DNA of 64,000 nucleotides from Aerococcus sp. Group 1 (GCF_000193205.1 NC_015278.1:1302001-1366000); one strand, 5' to 3'. Counted from the stretch's first letter, positions 1 through 8,563 are shown. A program made the numbers and translations. Notes: generated by a model from the letters alone, not told the origin.

Positions 1-2
1 AA

Positions 3-593
3 AAGCAGACTTGGGAAACTTGGTTTAAGGTGGTAGTTGGCTGTATTCCCGCAGGTGTTATTGGTCTTTTATTTAACGACTTCGCTGAAAAACACTTCCA
101 AAATTGGGTGGTAGTATCCGCTGCTCTTATTATTTACGGAATTGCCTTCATCGTTGTTGAAAATCGAAATAAAACCCGCCCTGTAACCGTCCATTCAACT
201 CAAGACTTATCTTACAAAAAAGCCTTTCAAATTGGACTCTTTCAGGCACTATCAGTCATTCCTGGGACCTCAAGGTCTGGTTCATCCATCCTAGGAGCAA
301 CGATTTTAGGAACCTCCCGTCCTACTGCTGCCGATTTTTCCTTTTTTATGAGTATTCCCATTATGTTCGGAATGACTTTCTTAAAACTAACTAAGGGATT
401 CCTCGACGGATTTCGCTTTTCAACCGAGGAAGGCTTCCTACTAATCTTGGGAATGGTCATCGCCTACATTGTTTCGATTTTAACAATTCGCTTCTTACTA
501 CGTTATGTCCAAAAGAATGATTTTAAAGCCTTTGGTTGGTATCGGATTGCTTTAGGAATTATAGTAATTATCTTCTTTGCTATTTTTCAATAA
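3..593 (+). CDS. uppP: Undecaprenyl-diphosphatase UppP (5' end missing)
   Basis: Integral membrane enzyme that removes a phosphate from undecaprenyl diphosphate so the lipid carrier can be reused for peptidoglycan synthesis; overexpression confers bacitracin resistance. The frame is open to the left edge of the window, so the true start lies outside; the internal GTG at 30 is not the start. Visible are the family segment IPAGVIGLL near the left edge, the active-site motif PGTSRSG at about 247-267, and several hydrophobic helices. It ends in IFQ-stop and is followed by a strong terminator. Family length is about 270 residues, so about 75 N-terminal residues are missing. Confidence 0.95.
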   Translation, partial: KQTWETWFKVVVGCIPAGVIGLLFNDFAEKHFQNWVVVSAALIIYGIAFIVVENRNKTRPVTVHSTQDLSYKKAFQIGLFQALSVIPGTSRSGSSILGATILGTSRPTAADFSFFMSIPIMFGMTFLKLTKGFLDGFRFSTEEGFLLILGMVIAYIVSILTIRFLLRYVQKNDFKAFGWYRIALGIIVIIFFAIFQ

Positions 594-612
594 TCACTAA
601 AATGGCTAAACG

Positions 613-646
613 AAAGAGCCTGGGACAAAAGTCCCAGGCTCTTTTT
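613..646 (+). terminator. Rho-independent terminator of uppP
   Basis: Perfect 14-bp stem (AAAGAGCCTGGGAC at 613-626 with its complement at 631-644) around a 4-nt A loop, followed by a T run. It lies 20 bases after the uppP stop. Confidence 0.9.
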
Positions 647-677
647 AAAACACGAACTATCTATTCAAAACGTGCTC

Positions 678-777
678 CAAAAGTCAGCCCTGACGTCCAC
701 TTCACGAACTATGTGCGATAGTTTTGCAACTATCTACCATAGTTCGCTCCAGTGGTTCAGGGCTCTTTTGACTTTTG
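678..777. repeat. About 100-nt near-perfect long palindrome
   Basis: The outer arms CAAAAGTCA-GCCCTGA (678-693) and TCAGGGCT-TTGACTTTTG (757-777) pair, then CCACT with AGTGG, CGAACTAT with ATAGTTCG, and GATAGTT with AACTATC at the tip (around 717-734). The whole spacer can fold into one long hairpin with small bulges. A short direct repeat CTCTTTTGACTTT occurs at 763-775 and again at 784-796. There is no long T run at either end, so it is not a standard terminator. It resembles intergenic palindromic repeats seen in Gram-positive genomes; copy number cannot be judged from this window. Confidence 0.6.
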
Positions 778-809
778 TCACACTCTCTTTTGACTTTACC
801 TAAAGACTA

Positions 810-1913
810 TTAGAATTTTAACTCTTTGTAATCATGCTTACTGGTTTCAGCTACATCGGCGCTAGTTAATTCACCCTTGTAGGTGTTTACCCCAGTAAAT
901 ACTGTATGGTTAGCTTTAGCAGCTTCTTCAATACCTAAATTAGCAATTTGTTGAACATAAGTCATGGTAGCGTTGGTTAATGCTTCTGTAGCTGTCTTTG
1001 GTACAGCTCCTGGAATATTTGCAACGGTATAATGAACAATACCATGTTTAGTATATACAGGATCATCATGGTTAGTTGCATGGTCAGAAGTTTCAAAGTT
1101 ACCACCTTGGTCAATAGCAACGTCGATTAAAACAGAACCTTCTTCCATGGTCTTCACCATATCTTCTGTGACTAAAATTGGTGCCTTACGTCCAGGAATA
1201 AGAACGGAGCCAATGACTACATCAGCATCCTTTACTTCATTAGCAATGTTATAAGCATTAGACATTAATGTATTAACGCGACCTTGGAAGAGGTCATCTA
1301 ATTCACCTAAACGTGATGGATTCAAGTCAAGAATAGTTACATTAGCGCCTAAACCAACAGCCATCCGAGCGGCATTATAACCAACATTACCGCCGCCGAT
1401 GATAACCACTTTCCCGGCTTGGGTTCCTGGTACACCACCTAAAAGTTTCCCTTTACCACCATTCGTTTTTTCAAGATAGTGAGCACCGACTTGAATAGCA
1501 GTCCGTCCAGCCACTTCACTCATTGGGTTAAGTAAAGGCAATTTTCCATTTAACTCCATGGTTTCATAAGCTATACCTGTGGTTTTATTTTCAATTAAAG
1601 CATCCACCAAAGGCTCGTTATCCGCTAAGTGCAGATAGGTCATCACAATTAAGTCTTCACGGAGATATTGATATTCAGATTCAAGGGGTTCTTTTACCTT
1701 AACCACCATATCAACGTCCCACGCTTCTTTAGCAGAGCTTACGATCTTGGCTCCTACTTCTTCATATTCACTATCTTCATATGAAGAACCTACACCAGCT
1801 GAGCTTTCGATAAGCACTTCATGACCAGCTTGGATAAGGTTAAAGGCGTTGGCCGGTGTCATTGCCACCCGATCTTCATGATTCTTGATTTCTTTAGGTA
1901 CACCAATTCTCAT
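810..1913 (-). CDS. ald: Alanine dehydrogenase
   Basis: NAD-dependent enzyme interconverting L-alanine and pyruvate plus ammonia, cytosolic. The start is placed at ATG 1913 ([20 protein letters not shown]), preceded by GGAGG; an in-frame upstream ATG at 1985 would add 24 residues absent from the family and has no ribosome site. This gives 367 residues, close to the usual 370. The N-terminal domain carries the conserved KNHEDR segment; the Rossmann nucleotide-binding stretch [18 protein letters not shown] is at about residues 174-191. It is downstream of ddh and lysA on the same strand, separated by 125 bases holding a small palindrome, so it may be partly co-transcribed. Confidence 0.95.
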   Translation of the reverse strand: MRIGVPKEIKNHEDRVAMTPANAFNLIQAGHEVLIESSAGVGSSYEDSEYEEVGAKIVSSAKEAWDVDMVVKVKEPLESEYQYLREDLIVMTYLHLADNEPLVDALIENKTTGIAYETMELNGKLPLLNPMSEVAGRTAIQVGAHYLEKTNGGKGKLLGGVPGTQAGKVVIIGGGNVGYNAARMAVGLGANVTILDLNPSRLGELDDLFQGRVNTLMSNAYNIANEVKDADVVIGSVLIPGRKAPILVTEDMVKTMEEGSVLIDVAIDQGGNFETSDHATNHDDPVYTKHGIVHYTVANIPGAVPKTATEALTNATMTYVQQIANLGIEEAAKANHTVFTGVNTYKGELTSADVAETSKHDYKELKF

Positions 1914-1954
1914 TATACAAAGCCTCCATTCACATATTTGACTTATAACAGTTA

Positions 1955-1974
1955 GAGGATCAGCTCTGATCCTC
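1955..1974 (-). promoter_or_regulatory. Inverted repeat in the ald upstream region
   Basis: Perfect 9-bp arms GAGGATCAG and CTGATCCTC separated by 2 bases, about 40 bases upstream of the ald start codon. It could be an operator or a leader hairpin. No T run follows, so it is not a terminator. Confidence 0.4.
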
Positions 1975-2038
1975 CCAATTTCCAACTGACTTCAGTATAT
2001 CAAACATATGATGTAAATGCTTTCTTTATGCTCAAAGC

Positions 2039-3010
2039 CTAGAGTAGGCTTTGGCGAAGTTCAGCACCGGATTTTGCAGAAAGATAAGCGGGGGCAATAT
2101 CAAAGACTGTTTTAGCCCCAAATTGGTCTTCCTTAGCTAAACGGTATGCAGCCCGCGCATAGCAAGTATTCACTGCACCGGTGAACTCAGGGTTGCTGCC
2201 TAATTGCAGGGCAAAATTATAAACTGCGTGGTGGTCAGCGCTGGTTTGTCCTTGGCGCACCACTTCGCCCCCATGAGGAATGCCTTGATGGTTTTGATCT
2301 AATTCTTCTTGAGAAATAAAATGCACATCGACTTGGTCATAGGGGGCGAAGTAATCAGGCATGGTCTTGATCGCTTTGGCAACTTGGTCTGGATCAGCGC
2401 CCTCTTCCAAGACCGCATAGACTTCACGACTATGGGCAGTCGCTTGTTGGTAATCAATAGGGTCACCAGCCTTTGCTGCCTCTAGCATGGCTTGATTAGG
2501 CACGGTATATTGAATAGCTGCCTTGACGCCATCTACCCGACGTACTGCATCAGAATGGCCTTGGCTAACCCCTCTGCCCCAAAAAGTATAGGTTTGCCCT
2601 TGCGGTAAGATTGTTTCAGCTAATAAGCGGTTAAGTGAGAACAGACCTGGATCCCAACCCGTAGCAATCACAGAGACATGGCTATTTTCTTTAGCAAGTT
2701 GATCCATTTGATCGAAGTATTCTGGAATCTTATCGTGGTTATCGTAGGCATCCACGGTATTAAAGTTTTCCGCTAGACGAGGCGCTTGAACAGGAATATC
2801 AGATTGAGAACCACCACATAAAATTAGGACATCAATTTTGTCTTTAAAGTCAAGAATGTCATTAATTTGATAGGCCGGGCTCTTTGTATCTAATTGCTCA
2901 GGCTGGCGTCTAGTAAAAATTCCTAACAATTCCATATCTTCCGCTGCATTAACTGCAATTTCCACGCCTTTACCTAAATTACCATAGCCAACAATACCAA
3001 CTTTTATCAT
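2039..3010 (-). CDS. ddh: meso-Diaminopimelate D-dehydrogenase
   Basis: NADPH-dependent enzyme that makes meso-diaminopimelate in one step by reductive amination of the tetrahydrodipicolinate-derived keto acid, bypassing the acyl branches of lysine synthesis. The protein is 323 residues, the family length, with the N-terminal dinucleotide motif VGYGNLGKGVE at residues 7-17 and the family segment IATGWDPGLFSLNRL. The ATG at 3010 follows AAAGGAGG. It lies 30 bases after lysA on the same strand, an obvious two-gene unit: its product is the LysA substrate. dapB at 52.8-53.6 kb supplies the precursor. Confidence 0.95.
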   Translation of the reverse strand: MIKVGIVGYGNLGKGVEIAVNAAEDMELLGIFTRRQPEQLDTKSPAYQINDILDFKDKIDVLILCGGSQSDIPVQAPRLAENFNTVDAYDNHDKIPEYFDQMDQLAKENSHVSVIATGWDPGLFSLNRLLAETILPQGQTYTFWGRGVSQGHSDAVRRVDGVKAAIQYTVPNQAMLEAAKAGDPIDYQQATAHSREVYAVLEEGADPDQVAKAIKTMPDYFAPYDQVDVHFISQEELDQNHQGIPHGGEVVRQGQTSADHHAVYNFALQLGSNPEFTGAVNTCYARAAYRLAKEDQFGAKTVFDIAPAYLSAKSGAELRQSLL

Positions 3011-3040
3011 TTTTGTTTCCTCCTTTAAATTCTAATAAAA

Positions 3041-4357
3041 CTAATCTTCTTTATTCTTATAATTATAGTCGTTTCTGAGCAAATCTTGGTAGCTTTCTCG
3101 TTTGACAGCCAAATAAGATTGCCCATCCTCGACAAAGACCAGGGCTGGACGTCCCAGACGATTATAATTCGAACTCATTGTATAAGTATAAGCCCCTACT
3201 CGAGGAATCACCAAGAGGTCCCCGATCCGAGCCTCTGGCAAGGGAGCATCTTGAACCAACTGGTCACCAGTTTCACACAATTTTCCTGCCACGCGATACT
3301 CCCCTTCGACCTCATCATTCATCCGATTAGCTAAAGCCGCTTCATATTTGGCTTGATATAGGGCTGGGCGAATATTGTCTGACATCCCACCATCGACAAA
3401 GACAAAAGGTTTTCCAGCCAGGGTATGTTTGACACCCCCAACGCTATAAAGAGCTGTCCCGAAATCATTAATTAAGGCCCGTCCCGGCTCAATGCTTACG
3501 GTATCGATATGCTCTAAGCCATATTGATTAATTGCTGCTTCAATGACCTGAATGTAGCTTTGTAAAAATTTCTCATAATCAAAAGGACGATCTGCTTGGC
3601 TATAGTACACACCAAAACCGCCGCCCAGGTTAATCTCTCTTACCTGGCAGCCGGTTTCTTCTTCCATTTGCCGACAGAATCCCAACATTAAATCGGCTTC
3701 TTCAAAGAAGAATCTTTCTTCTAATATTTGTGAGCCGATATGGCAATGGAAGCCGGCAAAGTCGAACCAATCGCTCTTAACCATCTCTTTAACCAAAGCC
3801 ACCGTATCCTCATCATGGCTACTCATACCAAATTTAGAATCATCGCGGCTGGTTTGGATATATTTATGGGTGCTTGCTTCAATCCCTGGATTAATTCTCA
3901 AAAGGACCTTAGCCTGTTTATTAAGGGATTTAACAATTTTTTCTACTTTATAAAAATCAGTCTGGCTATCAATAACAAATGTTCCAATCCCTTGCTCAAG
4001 AGCTAGAATGATCTCTGACTCTGTTTTATTATTGCCATGGAAATATATTTTTTCACCTGGAACACCAGCTGCCAAAAGGGTGTAAATTTCCCCACCACTA
4101 ACGGCATCAAGATAACAGCCCTGTTCATTGATTAGTTGAGCGATATAAAGGTTTAAAAAGGCCTTGGAGGCATAGATAATATGAGTAGTAAACTTTTTAG
4201 AATGGAAGCCATTGATAAATGTTTTCGCTTGATCTTTAATCCCCTTTTGATCATAAATATAAAGCGGAGTTCCGTACTCTTCCTTCAGACGAGAAACAGG
4301 AATATCGGCAATGTTTAATTCATTATTAACCACTTGCATGTGTTGCGTCAGTTTCAT
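3041..4357 (-). CDS. lysA: Diaminopimelate decarboxylase
   Basis: PLP enzyme that converts meso-diaminopimelate to L-lysine. At 438 residues it has the normal length. Visible are the PLP lysine in YASKAFLN (about residues 62-69), HCHIGSQ, the glycine-rich GGGFGVYY, EPGRAL, CETGD and the C-terminal MSSNYN typical of fold-III decarboxylases. The ATG at 4357 has AGGAGG upstream. First gene of the lysA-ddh unit. I searched the 350-base upstream region for an L-box (lysine riboswitch) core and did not recognise one. Confidence 0.95.
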   Translation of the reverse strand: MKLTQHMQVVNNELNIADIPVSRLKEEYGTPLYIYDQKGIKDQAKTFINGFHSKKFTTHIIYASKAFLNLYIAQLINEQGCYLDAVSGGEIYTLLAAGVPGEKIYFHGNNKTESEIILALEQGIGTFVIDSQTDFYKVEKIVKSLNKQAKVLLRINPGIEASTHKYIQTSRDDSKFGMSSHDEDTVALVKEMVKSDWFDFAGFHCHIGSQILEERFFFEEADLMLGFCRQMEEETGCQVREINLGGGFGVYYSQADRPFDYEKFLQSYIQVIEAAINQYGLEHIDTVSIEPGRALINDFGTALYSVGGVKHTLAGKPFVFVDGGMSDNIRPALYQAKYEAALANRMNDEVEGEYRVAGKLCETGDQLVQDAPLPEARIGDLLVIPRVGAYTYTMSSNYNRLGRPALVFVEDGQSYLAVKRESYQDLLRNDYNYKNKED

Positions 4358-4708
4358 ATTTTGCCTCCTAGATATTTTTCATGATACTAACTATTTTACC
4401 CTAAAAACTGCTTTTAGTGATCAAATTGTCAGTCTACTCATTAAATTTATTGAAAGATTAGCAATATATAAGCTAAAAGTCAACAAAAAATATATTACGG
4501 ATAAGAAGCCAATATTAGAAACAATTTTTAACTTTTATTAAAAAGCTATAACTTTTAAACAATAATTATTCAGAACATTCATGTTAGAATAGAGATACGA
4601 AAATTAGTATTCCAGTAATCAATAATATTGTAAGGGCTTCCTTTTACTTTATGAGTGGATTATGGTAAAATACTATTTCTATATAAGATATCGGGGAGTG
4701 AGTTTTTA
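4358..4708. other. Intergenic region between divergent lysA and phoU
   Basis: AT-rich 351-base divergent spacer. It holds the lysA ribosome site and probably its promoter (a TAAAAT box near 4395-4400 on the minus strand without a good -35 at normal spacing) and the phoU promoter at 4643-4671. No gene or structured RNA was recognised. Confidence 0.5.
4643..4671 (+). promoter_or_regulatory. Predicted sigma-A promoter of phoU
   Basis: TTTACT (4643-4648), 17-base spacer, TAAAAT (4666-4671), about 37 bases upstream of the chosen phoU start. Confidence 0.55.
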
Positions 4709-5380
4709 ATGAAAAAGACACAACTAAGAAAGGCCTTTGTCGAAGAATTAAAGACCTTAGATGGTCAATTTACACGTATGGGCATCGATACTACTAAAGC
4801 TATTGAAGAAGCTGTTGATGCGCTTCTCAACCATGATAATGAAGCCGCTGAAAAAGTGATTAAAAATGACGAAAAGATTAATGCATATGAAGTGGCCATT
4901 GATAAGGAATGTTTTCGGCTAATTTCCCTACAAAGCCCTATCGGCGATGAATTACGCTTTATTATTTCCATCATCAAGGCCAGTGCTGACCTTGAAAGAA
5001 TGGGCGACCATGCCGTCTCTATTGCAAAAGGAGCTCTACGGATCGCAGATGAACCCCGTTTAGAAAATATTGAATCTGACCTAGAAATAATGACTGATAC
5101 AGTCATTGAAATGGCCGAGCTAGCTGTTAACGCCTTTGTTACCCGTAATGACCAACAAGCTAAGGCAGCAGCAGAAATGGACGCCAAAGTTGACCACTAC
5201 TTTGATAAACTAATCCCACAAGTCGTGTCAGATATGAAGAAGGATAACAGCTTAGTGGTAACTGGTGCTTCATATATTTCCATGATTTCTAATCTAGAAC
5301 GCATGGGTGACTACGTGACCAACCTCTGCGAACGCATTATCTATTTAGATGAAGGCAAGGTTGTCGACCTTAACGGCTAA
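4709..5380 (+). CDS. phoU: PhoU-family phosphate uptake regulator
   Basis: PhoU proteins are cytosolic helical-bundle regulators that modulate the PstSCAB phosphate transporter and its two-component system. The start is set at ATG 4709 (MKKTQLRKAF) because GGGGAG lies 10 bases before it; an ATG at 4655 in frame would add 18 atypical residues. The resulting 223 residues is family length, with the two characteristic repeats each containing a metal-binding E-R-M-G-D-H/Y signature (LERMGDHAVSIA and LERMGDYVTNLC). Unusually no pst genes are adjacent, so this is an orphan copy within the window. Confidence 0.9.
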   Translation: MKKTQLRKAFVEELKTLDGQFTRMGIDTTKAIEEAVDALLNHDNEAAEKVIKNDEKINAYEVAIDKECFRLISLQSPIGDELRFIISIIKASADLERMGDHAVSIAKGALRIADEPRLENIESDLEIMTDTVIEMAELAVNAFVTRNDQQAKAAAEMDAKVDHYFDKLIPQVVSDMKKDNSLVVTGASYISMISNLERMGDYVTNLCERIIYLDEGKVVDLNG

Positions 5381-5409
5381 ATAAGAAAATATAATTTTCA
5401 CTTTATTAG

Positions 5410-5444
5410 GTGCTGATGAACATTATGGTTTATCAGCACTTTTT
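5410..5444 (+). terminator. Terminator of phoU
   Basis: GTGCTGAT-AAC pairs with GGTT-ATCAGCAC, followed by T5; 30 bases after the phoU stop. Confidence 0.85.
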
Positions 5445-5489
5445 ATATATTCTTTTTATTATTGACGCGCATAAGAATTAGTGAAAAAC

Positions 5490-5515
5490 AAAAAAAGCTG
5501 TGAAAATCACAGCCT
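5490..5515 (-). terminator. Terminator of the pyrF-pyrE-MFS unit
   Basis: On the minus strand GGCTGTGA and TCACAGC pair over a short loop and are followed by seven T. It lies about 100 bases past the MFS gene stop. Confidence 0.8.
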
Positions 5516-5611
5516 TTGTCTTAGCCACACCGATCTCAATACGGTTTGGTTATTTATCATTGACTTGATAAGCCTCTAATAAGCTATAGGCTTTCTATGA
5601 ATAACTCCTAA

Positions 5612-6823
5612 TTATTGGGCATAAACCTTTTTAAAAGATTTTTGCTTGATCCCGGGAATGGTTAACATGACCACAAAAGAGAAGATATAAAGACATGATA
5701 GGAAGAGCATAACCATGGTCACATTACCATGTTCCATAATGATCCCAATAATCATTGAAGAAAATCCACCTACTGCTCGTCCAACGTTTAAGATTAAATT
5801 ATTGGCCATACTTTGGACGGACTTGGGGTATAGGTAAGAAACCGTTGCTCCATATCCCGGGAACATCCCATTGACAAAGAATCCCATCATGGCTCCGCCA
5901 AATAGCATTCCAAGTGGTGAGGTAATTTGGCTAAACAAGTAGACACCAAACGCTGATGCAAGTAAGAAAGCACCAAACATTAGCCGAGGGCCAAATTGGT
6001 CAAATAGTCGGCCAAAGACAACCATCCCTAAGGACATGCCCACAATGGTACTAATCATCCATAATGATGAACCTTGCACACTGAGGCCGGCTTGTTCTTG
6101 CATAATGGTTGGCAACCAATTCATCATGCCAAAGTAGCCAGCAATTTGAACCGTACACATTAACATGAGGGCAATGGTTTGGTAACTGGTCCGCAAGTCT
6201 TTAAATAAAACAGCAAAATTAATTTTTTCACTTTTATCGAGAGCTGAATCATTTTTTACCGGGTAAAATTCTTTTTCATCTTTAATAGCTACTTGCATGT
6301 ATAATACAAGGAGTAAAGGAGCGAGACCAAATAAGAACAATCCGCGCCAACCTAGGTGACTCAAGAATAATCCCGCTAGAGCAGCTGAAGTAATCGAGCC
6401 GACTTGGCCAGCTACCCCATTTAAAGCAGAAATCCGTCCCATTTTATGAACGGGGACAATTTGAGCCATGATTCCTAAAGCGATTCCGTACTCACCACCG
6501 ACACCAACACCGGCAATGAAACGTAAGATATAAAGCATAGTGATCGAAGGCGCAAAAGCAATTGCTCCTGAAGCTAAAGAAAAGATAAGCAGGGTTATCT
6601 TTAAGATGTTTAGCTTATGGTAACGGTCACCCAGATATCCAAAAATTAATCCACCTAATAACATCCCCAAGTTAGTTATGGTAGCGATAGCTCCCGCTTG
6701 AGCACCTGATAGTGAAAACTCACTAATAATGCTTGCCATTGAAAAGGATAGAAACATTACGTTGAGGTCATCGGTACCTGAGGCAATGATACTTGAAATA
6801 ACAGCTTTTTTCTTATTTTCCAT
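5612..6823 (-). CDS. MFS transporter, probably pyrimidine-operon linked
   Basis: Membrane transporter of the major facilitator superfamily with 12 predicted hydrophobic segments over 403 residues. The start is ATG 6823 (MENKKKAVISS), preceded by AAGGAG; an upstream in-frame ATG at 6850 has no good site. The MFS signature GYLGDRYHKLNILK lies in the loop after TM2, and RFIAGVGVGGEYGIALG in TM4 resembles the organic-acid/sugar-acid branch. It is 70 bases downstream of pyrE on the same strand with no terminator between, so it is probably in the PyrR-controlled operon. A role in orotate, dihydroorotate or uracil-type transport is inference from context only. Confidence 0.8.
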   Translation of the reverse strand: MENKKKAVISSIIASGTDDLNVMFLSFSMASIISEFSLSGAQAGAIATITNLGMLLGGLIFGYLGDRYHKLNILKITLLIFSLASGAIAFAPSITMLYILRFIAGVGVGGEYGIALGIMAQIVPVHKMGRISALNGVAGQVGSITSAALAGLFLSHLGWRGLFLFGLAPLLLVLYMQVAIKDEKEFYPVKNDSALDKSEKINFAVLFKDLRTSYQTIALMLMCTVQIAGYFGMMNWLPTIMQEQAGLSVQGSSLWMISTIVGMSLGMVVFGRLFDQFGPRLMFGAFLLASAFGVYLFSQITSPLGMLFGGAMMGFFVNGMFPGYGATVSYLYPKSVQSMANNLILNVGRAVGGFSSMIIGIIMEHGNVTMVMLFLSCLYIFSFVVMLTIPGIKQKSFKKVYAQ

Positions 6824-6892
6824 TTTTACACTCCTTAAACAAATACTCACAGGTATTTATTATTTAACTCTTTTGACTGTTAGCAGTCACAT

Positions 6893-7528
6893 TTACTCAT
6901 TGGAAGACTGGTTCAGTTGACGGTGCCAATCCAAGATATTGTCCATGTCTGCTTGGCTAAAGTCATGTTTTTCTTTAGCGACTTCTAATAAACTATGAAA
7001 ATTGCTCAGTACGGCTAGAGGAATATCAGCAGCTTGGAAGTTTTTCTTGGCCCGATCCAACTCATAGGTGAAAATCGCAGCAACGCCAATCACTGAACAC
7101 ACTTTAGCAACGGGTTGACAAGCTTCCAAGACGCTACCACCTGTTGAAATGAGGTCATCAATCAATACCACTTGGTCGTCAGCCTTTAGGTGACCTTCAA
7201 TTTGCGATTGTCTACCATGGTCTTTAGCCTTAGAGCGAACATACACCATAGGCAAGTCTAAAATTTCACTCACCCAAGCAGCATGAGGAATCCCGGCTGT
7301 CGCGGTCCCAGCAATACATGTCACATTAGGATAATTTTTTTTGATCAAGTTAGCTAAGGCTTGAGCCACCAACTTACGGGCCTTGGGATAACTCATTAAT
7401 TGACGATTATCACAGTAAATTGGGCTCTTAATCCCACTGGCCCAGGTAAACCAATCCTCATTACGGATAATCACGGCTTCATGATCTAATAATGCTTCGG
7501 CAACTTCGCGTTTAATATTTTGACTCAT
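6893..7528 (-). CDS. pyrE: Orotate phosphoribosyltransferase
   Basis: Transfers ribose-5-phosphate from PRPP to orotate, giving orotidine monophosphate. The 211-residue protein shows the PRPP-binding signature VVLIDDLISTGGS (about residues 120-132) and the KAKDHGRQSQIEG catalytic loop. ATG 7528 starts immediately after the pyrF stop, with GAGGGG in the end of pyrF as ribosome site, so the two are translationally coupled. Its product is the substrate of PyrF. Confidence 0.96.
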   Translation of the reverse strand: MSQNIKREVAEALLDHEAVIIRNEDWFTWASGIKSPIYCDNRQLMSYPKARKLVAQALANLIKKNYPNVTCIAGTATAGIPHAAWVSEILDLPMVYVRSKAKDHGRQSQIEGHLKADDQVVLIDDLISTGGSVLEACQPVAKVCSVIGVAAIFTYELDRAKKNFQAADIPLAVLSNFHSLLEVAKEKHDFSQADMDNILDWHRQLNQSSNE

Positions 7529-8224
7529 CTATTTCCCCTCCCAATGTTCTTTCATTTCTTCATAGGCTCTCACTGGATCGTCAGCCTGAATAATCGGACG
7601 GCCCACTACAATGTAATCAGCTCCGTTTGCTCGGGCTTCTTCTGGACTAGCAATTCTTTCTTGGTCATCGTGAACATGCTTATTCAAACGAATCCCTGGT
7701 GTTAAACTAAGTAATTGCCCTTTGGAAACTTCCTTAATCATTTTACTTTCTTGAACCGAAGAAACTAGGCCATCCACGCCACTGTCTAATGCTAAGCGGG
7801 TCAAATGTTCCACCGATTCAGCGACTGTACCAGGAATTTGTAATTGATTATTTAACATTTCTTGGTTCGTTGAAGTCAACTGGGTGATTGCAAGAACTTT
7901 TGGTTGATGTTTGCCTTCTTGGACCCCTTTAACCGCAGCTCGCATCATTTCTTTACCACCCATGGCATGGATCGTCACCAGTTCAATCGGTAATTGACTG
8001 AGCTGTAACATCGCTAGGTAAACCGTATTAGGAATATCGTGGCATTTCAAATCGAGAAAGACTTCATGTCCCATATCACATAAACGCTCAATGATACTTG
8101 GTCCTGACATATAAAATTGCGACATCCCTACCTTGACCCCGATTTGGCGGCCTTCAAATAATTTTAGAAAATCAAAGGTTTCTGCTTCAGTTTTAAAATC
8201 CAACGCCACAAATAATGTTTCCAT
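7529..8224 (-). CDS. pyrF: Orotidine 5'-phosphate decarboxylase
   Basis: Catalyses the last step of UMP synthesis. The 231 residues include LFVALDF at the N terminus, the active-site DLKCHDIPNTV (about residues 58-68), and the phosphate-binding end TPGIR ... NGADYIVVGRPI. ATG 8224 follows AGAGGTG. First gene of a pyrF-pyrE-MFS unit; upstream is a PyrR-type attenuator and a near-consensus promoter. pyrR, pyrB, pyrC and the other pathway genes are not here, so the pathway must be split across the genome. Confidence 0.96.
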   Translation of the reverse strand: METLFVALDFKTEAETFDFLKLFEGRQIGVKVGMSQFYMSGPSIIERLCDMGHEVFLDLKCHDIPNTVYLAMLQLSQLPIELVTIHAMGGKEMMRAAVKGVQEGKHQPKVLAITQLTSTNQEMLNNQLQIPGTVAESVEHLTRLALDSGVDGLVSSVQESKMIKEVSKGQLLSLTPGIRLNKHVHDDQERIASPEEARANGADYIVVGRPIIQADDPVRAYEEMKEHWEGK

Positions 8225-8242
8225 TTTTTCACCTCTTTAACG

Positions 8243-8272
8243 AAAAAAGACCTAGACAATTCTGTCTAGGCC
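8243..8272 (-). terminator. PyrR-controlled attenuator terminator
   Basis: On the minus strand CCTAGACA and TGTCTAGG form an 8-bp stem around a GAAT-type loop followed by a T6 run, placed just before the pyrF ribosome site. Its 5' arm plus loop (GACAGAATT) is also exactly complementary to AATTCTGTC in the upstream PyrR element, giving the alternative antiterminator pairing. Confidence 0.85.
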
Positions 8273-8328
8273 TTTAAGTCATCATAATTAGCTATAAGTA
8301 TGCACACTTATAGGTATTCTTATCATCA

Positions 8329-8359
8329 CTTTTCGTGCCTCTCTGGACAGAATTAAAGT
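8329..8359 (-). promoter_or_regulatory. PyrR RNA-binding element (anti-antiterminator)
   Basis: The minus strand reads GTCCAGAGAGGC inside a stem closed by ACTTT/AAAGT. TCCAGAGAGG is the conserved loop recognised by uridine-nucleotide-bound PyrR in Bacillus and lactic acid bacteria. Binding would free the attenuator at 8243-8272 and shut off pyrF, pyrE and the MFS gene when UMP is plentiful. The motif and alternative pairings are visible; PyrR control is inferred from the family. Confidence 0.85.
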
Positions 8360-8385
8360 ATAGAGTCTCGCTCTAAATCACAAGT

Positions 8386-8414
8386 ATTGTAGCAAGGACA
8401 CTCGCTGATGTCAA
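8386..8414 (-). promoter_or_regulatory. Promoter of the pyrF operon
   Basis: Minus strand TTGACA (8409-8414), 17-base spacer, TACAAT (8386-8391) with a TG one base upstream of the -10. This is a near-consensus sigma-A promoter starting a leader of about 155 nt. Confidence 0.85.
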
Positions 8415-8563
8415 CACAAAAAGTAAAAATATTTCATATGAGAGCAAAAAGTTAAAATTGCTTGGTTTCGTGCAAGCTTGAATGGCAATAAGGTATATTT
8501 GGTTCAAAGTAAGTTAAACAGTGAGATGATTTTGGATAAAATTAGAAGTAAATAGCAACATCT

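Noticed and set aside
4358..4500. Lysine riboswitch upstream of lysA
   Set aside because: The region is short and AT-rich, and I found no L-box core or terminator pair.
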